Below, one piece after another: positions 38,062 to 46,349 of a stretch of 64,000 bases of DNA. Position 1 is the first letter of the stretch. Each line of letters opens with the position of its first letter. The position numbers and the translations under genes are program-made. Origin of the DNA: Candidatus Protochlamydia naegleriophila (GTDB taxonomy: Bacteria; Chlamydiota; Chlamydiia; Chlamydiales; Parachlamydiaceae). A model generated the notes under the pieces. That model had not been told where the DNA came from. It ran no database searches and was given only the letters and a program-made list of their open reading frames with translations. Location of the stretch: contig NZ_LN879502.1 in the NCBI RefSeq assembly GCF_001499655.1, positions 248,001 to 312,000 of the forward strand. The letters are read 5' to 3'.

Positions 38062-41000
38062 TTATCTTTGAGGAAGGTCCATCCAGGCTTTAGGAAATGT
38101 TGTGTCGATTGAATCTAGTAAATCTTTTTCGATTAACTGTTCTGTCAAAGGAATAAAATCGATGTTATCTACATCCATTCCAGCCTGGGTAAAGCGTTGT
38201 TTGACTTGGCTGATCGAATGATATTCGACAGCCTCATTTGTACGCTTTTCACTTTTACGCCGGCGGCGATAAATGTCTTTGAGAATTTCATCGTCGTCAG
38301 GCGCAATGATGGAAATGGAGGTGGATTTATTTAACTTGCCTTCCCGGCTAAAGTCCTCTTTTTCGGGATTTGTTTGATAGAGTCTCTTAACGTCTTTCTC
38401 AAGTGCTTTTAAAAGAGATTCTTTAAATACCATGTCCAAGAGGCGAAGGTTTTTAGGCAGTGGATGTTGAGAGAAACTGGTCTTAATGATTTCTTTTGCC
38501 CATTCCTTGAACTTGGTTGTGCTATTGATGACGATCGTTTCGCCTGTAGGTGTTTTATTCACTCCAAGATGGCGGTAGTTTAGATTCCATTGAATTGTGT
38601 CATTACCCAACTGCTCAGCCCTGAAAAAAGCGCTTTGTTCAAAGTTTTTTAAGAGGCGGTGTTTTAATTGCAAAACTCGTTCACGGCCAAGCAGTGGTTC
38701 GGCTTCTTCGAAGCTCTCGCGCATGGCAAGTTGCAAGCTATCCATGAGTTCTTGCTTTAGTTTCGCAAGTTGGGGATGGATTGGAATCCATTTTTCCAGA
38801 CCCGCCCATACAACGGTTTTTTCGGTAATGACTTCCGGAGCTGACTGGTTGTTAATGAATGTGTGTGCATCGCTTGAAAATTCCACAGATTTGGGCAATC
38901 CAAGACAGATATGGCTATAGCGAAATTCTGGCTGGCTCGAGAAGAAGGCGCCATATCCAGATGTTGATTCCACGGCTTCGATGCCTGTTTGCATGATTGA
39001 GAGAGCCGCCTCTAGATCTGTAGCATGATAGTAAAAAGGGAGATTGATTGATTTTTTTTCTGCGAGAGCGTCCAAGCGAAGGCCTTGTCTTTCATAGACT
39101 TTCTGCAATTTTGCAATCATTAATTTAAGCCCCCGCCTGGTTCCTTCCAGCAAGGTGGCATAATTTTCAATGGCAATCTCAGAAGCCGTTTCAGAGGCTT
39201 CATTTTGAGCGTTGATAGTGTCTCTTGATGTCTTAAGCAGATTTCTTGAACTGGCAGATTGTAAAAGCTCGGCAACATTGAAATTCAGGGCTTGGCTTCG
39301 TCCCTGAATTCTACGGTTGCGCTTAAATGCTAGCACGCGTTTGCGATAATCATATCCAACATAGCCATCTCGTTCCAGAATCTTCTCGAGTTGTTGTTTT
39401 AGAGGAGTGCTTAGTGTATTTCCCTCTTCAACTGCGCTCAATAGATGTTGAACATAGTCTTCTTTCGCTTCAAGGGTAACAATTTGAATAAAGACTTCTC
39501 GCAGTGAGGGGAGGATGTCTTGTAGCAGGTTTTCAAAATCATCGCCGTTCAAGCTTGTCATGTTTTCCAAACGCGCGAGGTGCGTGTTTAAAACAGCGGC
39601 TTGATGGAAGGCTCTAGATTGTAAATAGGCGACTTTACTCGTCAAGGTGCCTGTTGTGAGATCGACAGCAGACGGAGATTGAGCCGTTTGATAATAAAAT
39701 GCCTGAGGGATCTGCTGACGGATGTTTTCTAATCCATCCCAATAATCAACGAGTTGCATTAAGGTTTTTTGTTGCGAACGATTCATTTGCATCAAAATGG
39801 CGCCAATAGAATTTTGAATGGAAAGTTTCCATTCTTCAGTTTGATCAGAAATGGTGGGATGTTGATGTAGATAAGATAGGATCTGCTGGAGCTTGATAAG
39901 TTGAGAAGGAGTCTTAAACTGGTCGAGATGAGCCTCTACTTCCCTTAAAAATAATGGAAGTTCATCGATTGGAAAGGCTTGATTCAATTGAATCGCTGCA
40001 TGGCTTAAACGACTCAGCTGATCTTCTAATTTTGTCTCGCTTTCAAGATCTAATAGCCATTGCCTCATCTCTTCATGAGTGATGTGCAGGCGCTCGCAAA
40101 TGGCTCGATTTAATGTCTCTTGATAGTCGCAAAAAGAGCGCTCAAAAGAAGAGTCTTTACATGCAATTGCGAGCAGGTGAAAGAGTTGATCAAGTAAGTC
40201 CTGATGGCTCACATCTAATCTGTTTGCTAAATCGGTTAACGTGAAGGGAGCCTGTATCTGCTTCAGCTCTGCTAGAATGGCGTGATAAGGCTCAGGAAGA
40301 TCTTGAAGCGGTTTTAAGATTTCAACGAGTTTCAGGGCATGATCGAGTACGGCTTGCTTATAGGTTTGACCGATTAATATGCCGCGAGTCGTGGCAAGTG
40401 AGCTACCTAATTCTTGAGCGATTGCATTGAGGGAGGGTTTTACCCCATGACGAATAGTTAAGAGAGCCTCAATATTGCTTAAATCACTATTCTCGATTGC
40501 TAGGATCTTTTGCCCTACCTGGCCATTTTCTGGCTCTCTTGCTAGGTGCGCCTTTAAATCTTCAAGTCGAGCATACTGATTGAGGTAAAATTGCAGCAGA
40601 TTCTGCTGATGGAAAACAGGCGTGGAAGGAGATATTTGTTGTAAGGAAAGACTGACGGTTGGAGAAGGAGCGGCAGGCGGCAGCTCTTCATTTTCTTGAA
40701 CGCGCTGCTCGTTCTCTAAAGGTGGTAGCGAAATGAGAGGGGAATGGAGGCGGATAAAAAGCTCTTGAATGGGAGTCTGCCTAACATGGGCCCTGTTATA
40801 GCGTCCAATTTTACCATTGAGGATACGGTAAAAATCGTCAATTCTGTTATTCCTTGGCAAGGCTAGTTGGTCAAATTCAGTGCGATTATCGCGAATATAA
40901 TGAACGATTGTCTCTAACTGGTAATTTTTTAGCTTTAAAATACGAGTCAAAAACCAAGTCCAAAGACCTTTATGAGCTAGTTGCAAACAAACTCTTCCTT

Positions 41001-41094
41001 GCTCATCAGTTCCAAGCTTCAATACTGACTCGTCTTTCGATTCAAGAAACTGAAGAATGGGAGGAGAATTGGATAAAGAAAAAGGAACTTGCAT
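38062..41094 (-). CDS. Large protein of unknown function with an ADP-ribosyltransferase-like segment
   Basis: A 1010-residue protein without signal peptide or membrane segments. Residues 1-110 look globular. A Pro/Ser-rich linker (about 125-160) follows, then a very long alpha-helical, Gln/Leu-rich region (about 165-680). Around 686-740 the text FYYHATDLEAALSIMQTGI, then GYGAFFSS and FRYSHICLG, resembles the H-x-T ... G-x-x-F-x-S pattern of ADP-ribosyltransferase-like folds. The C-terminus (about 860-1010) is charged. The overall protein matches no family I know. It converges on cysJ and is divergent from the PI4-kinase-like gene. A type III effector with a helical body and one enzyme-like domain is plausible but unproven. 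Confidence 0.6.
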   Translation of the reverse strand: MQVPFSLSNSPPILQFLESKDESVLKLGTDEQGRVCLQLAHKGLWTWFLTRILKLKNYQLETIVHYIRDNRTEFDQLALPRNNRIDDFYRILNGKIGRYNRAHVRQTPIQELFIRLHSPLISLPPLENEQRVQENEELPPAAPSPTVSLSLQQISPSTPVFHQQNLLQFYLNQYARLEDLKAHLAREPENGQVGQKILAIENSDLSNIEALLTIRHGVKPSLNAIAQELGSSLATTRGILIGQTYKQAVLDHALKLVEILKPLQDLPEPYHAILAELKQIQAPFTLTDLANRLDVSHQDLLDQLFHLLAIACKDSSFERSFCDYQETLNRAICERLHITHEEMRQWLLDLESETKLEDQLSRLSHAAIQLNQAFPIDELPLFLREVEAHLDQFKTPSQLIKLQQILSYLHQHPTISDQTEEWKLSIQNSIGAILMQMNRSQQKTLMQLVDYWDGLENIRQQIPQAFYYQTAQSPSAVDLTTGTLTSKVAYLQSRAFHQAAVLNTHLARLENMTSLNGDDFENLLQDILPSLREVFIQIVTLEAKEDYVQHLLSAVEEGNTLSTPLKQQLEKILERDGYVGYDYRKRVLAFKRNRRIQGRSQALNFNVAELLQSASSRNLLKTSRDTINAQNEASETASEIAIENYATLLEGTRRGLKLMIAKLQKVYERQGLRLDALAEKKSINLPFYYHATDLEAALSIMQTGIEAVESTSGYGAFFSSQPEFRYSHICLGLPKSVEFSSDAHTFINNQSAPEVITEKTVVWAGLEKWIPIHPQLAKLKQELMDSLQLAMRESFEEAEPLLGRERVLQLKHRLLKNFEQSAFFRAEQLGNDTIQWNLNYRHLGVNKTPTGETIVINSTTKFKEWAKEIIKTSFSQHPLPKNLRLLDMVFKESLLKALEKDVKRLYQTNPEKEDFSREGKLNKSTSISIIAPDDDEILKDIYRRRRKSEKRTNEAVEYHSISQVKQRFTQAGMDVDNIDFIPLTEQLIEKDLLDSIDTTFPKAWMDLPQR

Positions 41095-41322
41095 TATGCA
41101 ATCACCGCATCTTAAATTTTTATATTAATAGTATAATGTAAGTTTTATTTAAAATGAAGTGTTAAATAGTTTTTAATTTTCTGCGCTCTAATAAAAAAGT
41201 TGATGGATATGCTCAATATACTATTTCTTTGTTAGTGTCTGAAAACTTTGATTTAATTAATATTAATCGGTTTTTGTTTTTAAATAGATATAAAAATTAA
41301 TAATTGAATTGGATAGTTTGCA

Positions 41323-42873
41323 GTGAAATTGAATTCTTTTTATGAGCTAAGCAGGTTAACGCAAGAGTTGCAGTTGCTCAACTCCAGCATGGACAGCTCG
41401 CAATCAAATACTCTTGAGTATCAATTGATTAATGTTAGGGTTGTTGATCATCGCGAGAAAATACAGGCCATTTGTGGAAAGTACATAGGCAATGCTTTGT
41501 TATTTGCAGAGTTGCAAGCCTATTCTACTCAACTCAAAGTCATTCGGTCACTATTGCCGCCGTTGTTAGCCTCGAGTGATAAAGTGATCATTGCAACGCA
41601 TTTAAAGATTGTTGGCATCATGAAGAAATTAAATGAAGCACAGCTCATTAATAAACTGTCTATCGCCTTTCGGCTAAGCGAAGGAAAGCTCAGAGAGTTA
41701 ATAGGCAATCCGCCTGAGGGTTTTTTTGCCAAGGCGGCCAATGTGTGTTTCGAGCTGGCAGGCAATAGGCTAATGCAGTTTATTCCTTTAACGCTCGGAG
41801 AGGTCAGCTTGATTCACGAGGCTCTATTTGATTCAACCATTAAATCATTTAGTGAAAACAAATTGAGTTCAAATCACTGGAGCTGTCCTCATCCGGCGTA
41901 TGTTTTTGCAACTCTTCGCAATTTTTTGACGGCTGTGGAGCCGTTTCAATCATGTGATGCGATGCTGAGAAAACTTGATGAGTATGTGGAGAAAAAACCT
42001 GACATAAGCAGCGAGATAGCAAAATTTTTGAAGATGCCCAAGTCTTATCAAATCCAGCTATTAGCAGTCATGAAAAGCGAGGCTGAGAAAGGGAGTACCC
42101 AGCATCAGATATTTTTAGACAGCTTAGCTCGATACGAGGCCAAATTACTGGCTTTTAGGGATGGGATTAAAGAGCTGCCAATCGTTGATGTAAAAATCAT
42201 GCGGGAAGGGTCGAGGCACAATAACCAGACGTTTTTTTTAAATGTCGGTGGCAAGACTCATTGGGTTTTTAAGCCCATTTCGGAAAATGAAAAAGGGGAG
42301 GAGATTGTGAGGGCCGAATGCACCGTTTCTCGACTTAATTACCATCAACAATTTCCGATCCCATTAACAATCTTGCTCGGAATCAAGGAATGGGTGGGCT
42401 CGGCGCAACTATTTGTAGAACATGCGTATACGCAAGCACAGATAGAAGTAGAAAAGTTAGAGATGGAGGAGAATCAACTTCATAGACTTGCCATTTTTGA
42501 CTTACTTTTCAGTAATAGTGATCGCAATGGTGCAAATTTTCTTTTCCAAAATTTAAGCGGCTTGGCTAGCATAGTTGGCATTGACCACGATAGTTGCCTC
42601 ATGTTTAAAGAGATTAGGGCTCTACGTTTAGAGTATTTGCAATTTTCTGCCTTTGAGAAACCTCTTAAAGCTGAAATGGAAGACTTATTTTCGCCAGCAG
42701 CGATAAATCGCTATAAGCTGATCATGAAAGAGAATGAAGTGTTCACTTTTCAATTTGAGTGGCTCGATTGTGTGGCGAAGCAATTAAAACAAGCTTTAGA
42801 CGTCAAAACGCCTTTAAAAGATGTGATAGAAAGCCTTCAATCTCATTATGAGGATTATTTCTTACGAAACTGA
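41323..42873 (+). CDS. PI4-kinase-like (PI3/PI4-kinase fold) protein
   Basis: A 516-residue protein whose C-terminal half reads as a phosphatidylinositol 3/4-kinase fold, closest in pattern to type II/gamma PI4-kinases. Motifs in order: K317 in HWVFKPIS (ATP-binding lysine), E327 and E332 with SRLNYHQQFPIPLTILL, the catalytic stretch RLAIFDLLFSNSDRNGANFL with D400, R401 and N405, and the metal-binding IVGIDHDSCL with D421. The N-terminal 280 residues are helical and unknown. The start is GTG at 41323. Such kinases are host-like, and bacterial effectors use them on phosphoinositides or proteins; the substrate here is unknown. A small gene follows 16 bases after its stop. Confidence 0.78.
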   Translation: MKLNSFYELSRLTQELQLLNSSMDSSQSNTLEYQLINVRVVDHREKIQAICGKYIGNALLFAELQAYSTQLKVIRSLLPPLLASSDKVIIATHLKIVGIMKKLNEAQLINKLSIAFRLSEGKLRELIGNPPEGFFAKAANVCFELAGNRLMQFIPLTLGEVSLIHEALFDSTIKSFSENKLSSNHWSCPHPAYVFATLRNFLTAVEPFQSCDAMLRKLDEYVEKKPDISSEIAKFLKMPKSYQIQLLAVMKSEAEKGSTQHQIFLDSLARYEAKLLAFRDGIKELPIVDVKIMREGSRHNNQTFFLNVGGKTHWVFKPISENEKGEEIVRAECTVSRLNYHQQFPIPLTILLGIKEWVGSAQLFVEHAYTQAQIEVEKLEMEENQLHRLAIFDLLFSNSDRNGANFLFQNLSGLASIVGIDHDSCLMFKEIRALRLEYLQFSAFEKPLKAEMEDLFSPAAINRYKLIMKENEVFTFQFEWLDCVAKQLKQALDVKTPLKDVIESLQSHYEDYFLRN

Positions 42874-42889
42874 CCTTAGGAGAGAAAAA

Positions 42890-43198
42890 ATGATTCAATG
42901 CCTAATCCATCCTTATACATGCCAAATAGTTGCTGAATTAACGCCGGAAAAAGAAGTCATTATTTACGATAAAGCAATGTTGAAAAGCCTCACTTCCAAC
43001 GGGATTACTGTTACGTCAACATTTAAGAAATTGAATCTTACGGGATGGAGGGTGTATCCTGGAGATGATAAAGAAGTCTTTGCGAAGGCTTTCAAACAAT
43101 TTTATTTTATACATGGATTGCAGCAGCTGGGCTATACATGGGAAAGTAAGGGTAAGGAAATTCCTATAGAGGAGAGTGTGAAAGCTGTGCTTTATTAG
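42890..43198 (+). CDS. Small hypothetical protein next to the PI4-kinase-like gene
   Basis: A 102-residue protein starting at the ATG at 42890, with TAGGAGAG just upstream; the frame is open further into the kinase gene. It is a soluble alpha/beta sequence (MIQCLIHPYTCQIVAEL, ITVTSTFKKLNLTGWRVYPG) with no signal peptide. I do not recognise it. It is probably co-transcribed with the kinase-like gene. A chaperone or partner role would fit the position, but nothing in the sequence shows it. Confidence 0.6.
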   Translation: MIQCLIHPYTCQIVAELTPEKEVIIYDKAMLKSLTSNGITVTSTFKKLNLTGWRVYPGDDKEVFAKAFKQFYFIHGLQQLGYTWESKGKEIPIEESVKAVLY

Positions 43199-43280
43199 GG
43201 CGCGTCATTTAGGCTATGGGCTACCTAGGATGAAGAGTTTAAGATTATTCTTTCCGTAAGAGGAGGATAATTCGATTGTC

Positions 43281-43320
43281 GTCTTATAAAACAATATAGT
43301 AATTTATTTTATTATAAGAC
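43281..43320. promoter_or_regulatory. Inverted repeat upstream of the 2-oxoglutarate oxygenase gene
   Basis: GTCTTATAA (43281-43289) and TTATAAGAC (43312-43320) form perfect 9-base arms around an AT-rich centre that contains TATAGT (43295-43300). It lies 35 bases before the start codon, so it could be an operator over the promoter or a leader hairpin. Confidence 0.35.
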
Positions 43321-43354
43321 AACAGACTCAAAAAGAGGGGTGAAAGAGGGGGGT

Positions 43355-44338
43355 ATGACTAAGATTTTAACGATTTTCTTCTCGTTATTTTGCCTATTTT
43401 CATGGGCAGAGATCAAAGTACTCAATTTAAGCGACTATACAGAGGGCAATGCTCAGCAAAAGGCTGTATTCGTTAAGGAGCTGAAAGAGTCTTTGAACCA
43501 AGAGGGGTTTTTTGCTCTTAAGACGCCGCTTGTCTCGCAAACAGCCATAGACCGGGCCTATGAATCTGCTGCTGCCTTTTTTTCCCTTCCTGCCCAGGAA
43601 AAGGCGCGCTATCAGGGCCTTTTACTCAATAGGGGGTACAAGGGATTTAAACTTGAGCCTAGCCGCAAGGTACCTGACATTCAGGAATATTGGCATGTGG
43701 GGCGGGAATTTGTTCAGCCCCAAGATCTTCCCTATACCATAGCACCCAATCTTTGGCCTGCAGTGCCATGCGATTTTAAACCTCACATGCTAGCAGTATA
43801 TGGTCAATTGGAAGAGGTGGGTAATATTCTTTTACAGGCAATTAGCGAGGCTATGGGAGAAAGGGCTGATTTTTTATTGGCTGAGACGTATCAGGGCGAT
43901 AGCATTTTGAGAGTCATCCACTACCTTCCAGAAAAGCATGCGGATCTGAATTGGAAAGCACCCCATCGCGATCCAAACCTTTTAACGATTATAGCAGGCA
44001 TTACGGATCCTGGGCTTGAAATTCAGCAGGCAGACGGATCGTGGCTTGCCATTCAGCAAAAGAGCCCTCTTTTAGTCGTCTCGGCATCGAATATGCTCGA
44101 GAATCTTTCCAATGGCCTATTTAAAAGCACACCTCACCGCGTTGTCCAAAAAGAATCTAAGGATCGCTATGCGATGCCTTTTTTCATCCATTTGCGCAAA
44201 GATAGTCATTTGGCTCCCCGGCCTGCCTCTATCAAACAAACAGGCGGAGTCGCACGCTATCCTTCTTTAACTGTCGAAAGCGCGTTGCGCGATCACCACT
44301 GGTTTGAAAAAGCAAAGAGTCATGAAGGGCAAGAATAA
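43355..44338 (+). CDS. Secreted 2-oxoglutarate/Fe(II)-type oxygenase (isopenicillin N synthase family)
   Basis: A 327-residue protein of the IPNS-like dioxygenase superfamily. The ATG at 43355 has a purine-rich AGAGGGGGG upstream; a GTG at 43340 is in frame. A short signal peptide (MTKILTIFFSLFCLFSWA) precedes the N-terminal domain (LNQEGFFALKTPLV, LPAQEKARYQGL). The jelly-roll core has the iron ligands H204 and D206 (APHRDPNLLTII) and H261 (STPHRVV). R271 of RYAMPFF stands where the 2-oxoglutarate-binding R-x-S usually lies; the Ser is Ala here. Family members hydroxylate or cyclise small molecules in the cytoplasm, so export is unusual. The substrate is unknown. Confidence 0.82.
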   Translation: MTKILTIFFSLFCLFSWAEIKVLNLSDYTEGNAQQKAVFVKELKESLNQEGFFALKTPLVSQTAIDRAYESAAAFFSLPAQEKARYQGLLLNRGYKGFKLEPSRKVPDIQEYWHVGREFVQPQDLPYTIAPNLWPAVPCDFKPHMLAVYGQLEEVGNILLQAISEAMGERADFLLAETYQGDSILRVIHYLPEKHADLNWKAPHRDPNLLTIIAGITDPGLEIQQADGSWLAIQQKSPLLVVSASNMLENLSNGLFKSTPHRVVQKESKDRYAMPFFIHLRKDSHLAPRPASIKQTGGVARYPSLTVESALRDHHWFEKAKSHEGQE

Positions 44339-44446
44339 AGAGCGTGCAAGTTCTGAATGGACTCGGAGGGTTCATTAAAGAGCGGATGAGTGTGACTTGG
44401 GCCAGCTTATTTGCTCTTTTTAACTCTTGACTCTTGCAAAATCTAG

Positions 44447-44466
44447 CCCACCGTGCGAACGGTGGG
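44447..44466. other. Compact hairpin with a GCGA loop
   Basis: CCCACCGT and ACGGTGGG form eight perfect pairs around GCGA, a GNRA-type tetraloop on the plus strand. It lies between the convergent oxygenase and ispF genes. There is no T-run on either strand; it could still serve as a terminator or RNA-stabilising hairpin. Confidence 0.5.
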
Positions 44467-44536
44467 TAAAGGAATCAAAAAATAAAAGAGCGCGGAAGAG
44501 AATCGAGCATGACCTATTTAGGACTGCCTAAGGCTT

Positions 44537-45025
44537 TTATTCTACAGACTCAACAGTTGTGACGATGGCAAATGCCTGAACGCCATCTCCGCATCCAAAA
44601 TCGGTGAGTCCTTCGCCCGAGGTAGCTGTGACGCCGACTTGGGAAACATCGAGCTTCATGACTCTTGCAATATTTTTTCTCAAGTCTAGGAGGCGATGTT
44701 TGAATTTGGGCTTTTTGGCTTCGATGGTGACGGCCACATGAGTTACGCGTTGCCGCCCTAAGGTTTTCATGGCTTCCAGCAGGTAAACCTCGCTATCTGT
44801 GATTCCATCTTTTAAGCATAAATCGTCGGCAATGTCGCCTAATATCAAGACTCCTGTTAAAGAGGTGATGGCATTGCAAATGGCGTGAAACACAACATCT
44901 CCGTCAGAATTGGCATTAAAGCCTGGAGCATCGTCAAAAATTAAGCCGCCAATAATGCACAGCTTGGAAGAATCAATGGGCAGAAAACGGTGGCTATCTT
45001 GGCCGATTCCTGTACGAACAGTCAT
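44537..45025 (-). CDS. ispF: 2-C-methyl-D-erythritol 2,4-cyclodiphosphate synthase
   Basis: A 162-residue IspF of the non-mevalonate isoprenoid pathway, which cyclises CDP-methylerythritol phosphate. The metal-binding GQDSHRF (about 8-14) and [14 protein letters not shown] are intact, as are LGDIADD and [21 protein letters not shown] near the C-terminus. AAGGAG lies upstream of the ATG. In C. trachomatis the gene lies beside cysJ and rpsJ; here it is separate. Confidence 0.97.
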   Translation of the reverse strand: MTVRTGIGQDSHRFLPIDSSKLCIIGGLIFDDAPGFNANSDGDVVFHAICNAITSLTGVLILGDIADDLCLKDGITDSEVYLLEAMKTLGRQRVTHVAVTIEAKKPKFKHRLLDLRKNIARVMKLDVSQVGVTATSGEGLTDFGCGDGVQAFAIVTTVESVE

Positions 45026-45179
45026 AAATATCTCCTTAATATGGGTAAAATGTTCTCACATGCTTCCTTTAAAGTGAAAGAGAAAAAATGCTTTTTGCTT
45101 TCTAAGAGGATGCTCACATGCTATTTTCCAAGTACTTGTATGAATGAAACCTAAGAAAAACCGCCTAAATAAATAGCAC

Positions 45180-45195
45180 TTATAGTTAACTATAA
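45180..45195. promoter_or_regulatory. Perfect 16-base palindrome
   Basis: TTATAGTTAACTATAA reads the same on both strands. It lies 154 bases upstream of ispF and 20 bases past the 3' end of the C39-like gene. It could be a binding site for a dimeric regulator; chance in AT-rich DNA is the alternative. Confidence 0.35.
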
Positions 45196-45214
45196 ATGCT
45201 TGAAATGGCTATTG

Positions 45215-46198
45215 TTAAGGATTAGGAGTCGATTTGACATAAACAATTGAGGGATTTGTTCCACCCATCGCGATGAATTGCTGGGTTGAAATGGCAATGC
45301 GCCAGCCGTGGAAAGGATCTCGGATAGTGGCTTGGTTAGAGTCTATTTGATCTAAAATAATTGCATGGCCTCCCAATTCTCCATTAGCCGCACAAGCAAC
45401 TGATCCGTGTTGTTTGATGAAACTTTCCAATTCCGCAATACCGCCTTGAATCATATACAAGGCTGCATCGAGGCCAGCTTCCTTCAGCCATGAGATAAGT
45501 TGCGCGTCGGTGGCTAAATTGGTTGATATCAAACTTCGCAAATTACATTGACGTTGATGATCTTCGACCATCATAGCGGCACAGGCTGCAACACAACCTC
45601 TTGTCGCTTGCTGCTGAATCATGACCTTGCTATCTGAATAGATGCCAACGGGATAGATGCTAGCTGGAGCGTCCGATCTGGGATCTAAATAACGAATGGT
45701 GTTAACAGGAAAAATAGAGAGAAGGTGTGTATCCTGAATGAACTTAGAATTCTGTGAGCCATGTTCACTGAAGGTGGTTGCATATCCTTCTCTATCAACT
45801 GGCGTATCCAACCGCGTAAGATCAATCCAGGCGGGGATATTAAAAGAATCGCAGCTAACTACAGGAGGGAATTTTCGTTGTTGAAAAAACCATTTTAAAG
45901 CTTCTCCCTTTTCTTGTGCGATTTGTTGCTTGTCAAGCAAATATAGAAAAGTTTGCGCACTCAATGTTCCGATTTTGGAAACAGCTGTTTGCGGTACCCA
46001 ATCTGGACGTTCTGAGACTAAGTTTGTAGCAATTGGCTCAAGAGGATGCGGAGCATTCCCTTCATTTAAATTTAAAGCCTGTTCTTCAACTTCATTCAAA
46101 GACGGTTTTTCTATATCAGCGCTCAAGTTCTCATTAGAGTTTGTTTCTTGAAAAACAGGGTTATAAAAATTATAATAATTTGGTCCAAGTGGATTCAT
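45215..46198 (-). CDS. Papain-fold cysteine protease-like protein (C39-like)
   Basis: A 327-residue protein whose C-terminal 140 residues resemble peptidase C39: the putative oxyanion Gln at 195-197 and catalytic C202 (QQQATRGCVAACAAMM), H278 (GGHAIILDQID) and D294 (IRDPFHGW). The N-terminal 190 residues are Asn/Glu-rich and then form an unknown domain (WFFQQRKFPPVVSCDSFNIP). It has no transmembrane segments or ABC transporter, unlike bacteriocin-processing C39 proteins, and no Sec signal. A stand-alone cytosolic or type III secreted protease or peptidase-like enzyme is the likely reading. The cleaved target is unknown. Confidence 0.7.
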   Translation of the reverse strand: MNPLGPNYYNFYNPVFQETNSNENLSADIEKPSLNEVEEQALNLNEGNAPHPLEPIATNLVSERPDWVPQTAVSKIGTLSAQTFLYLLDKQQIAQEKGEALKWFFQQRKFPPVVSCDSFNIPAWIDLTRLDTPVDREGYATTFSEHGSQNSKFIQDTHLLSIFPVNTIRYLDPRSDAPASIYPVGIYSDSKVMIQQQATRGCVAACAAMMVEDHQRQCNLRSLISTNLATDAQLISWLKEAGLDAALYMIQGGIAELESFIKQHGSVACAANGELGGHAIILDQIDSNQATIRDPFHGWRIAISTQQFIAMGGTNPSIVYVKSTPNP

Positions 46199-46349
46199 TC
46201 ATTACCTATTTCTTAGGTCAGGTTTTTAATGTTTTAAAGTAAAAATATTAGCGAGTATGATCTTGTAATTGTCTTTTAAATAAAAGATAAAAAAGGCTTT
46301 TTGCCTTGCCATTAAGGGTGTTTTGCAAACTTTATACTGTGATTTATTC

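Noticed and set aside
39000-41094. Leucine-rich or ankyrin repeats in the helical body of the 1010-residue protein
   Set aside because: The region is rich in Leu and Gln, but no regular spacing of a known repeat could be found.
46333-46338. TATACT as the -10 box of the ATP-grasp gene
   Set aside because: No -35 box at 16-18 bases; possible upstream boxes are 21 or 26 bases away.
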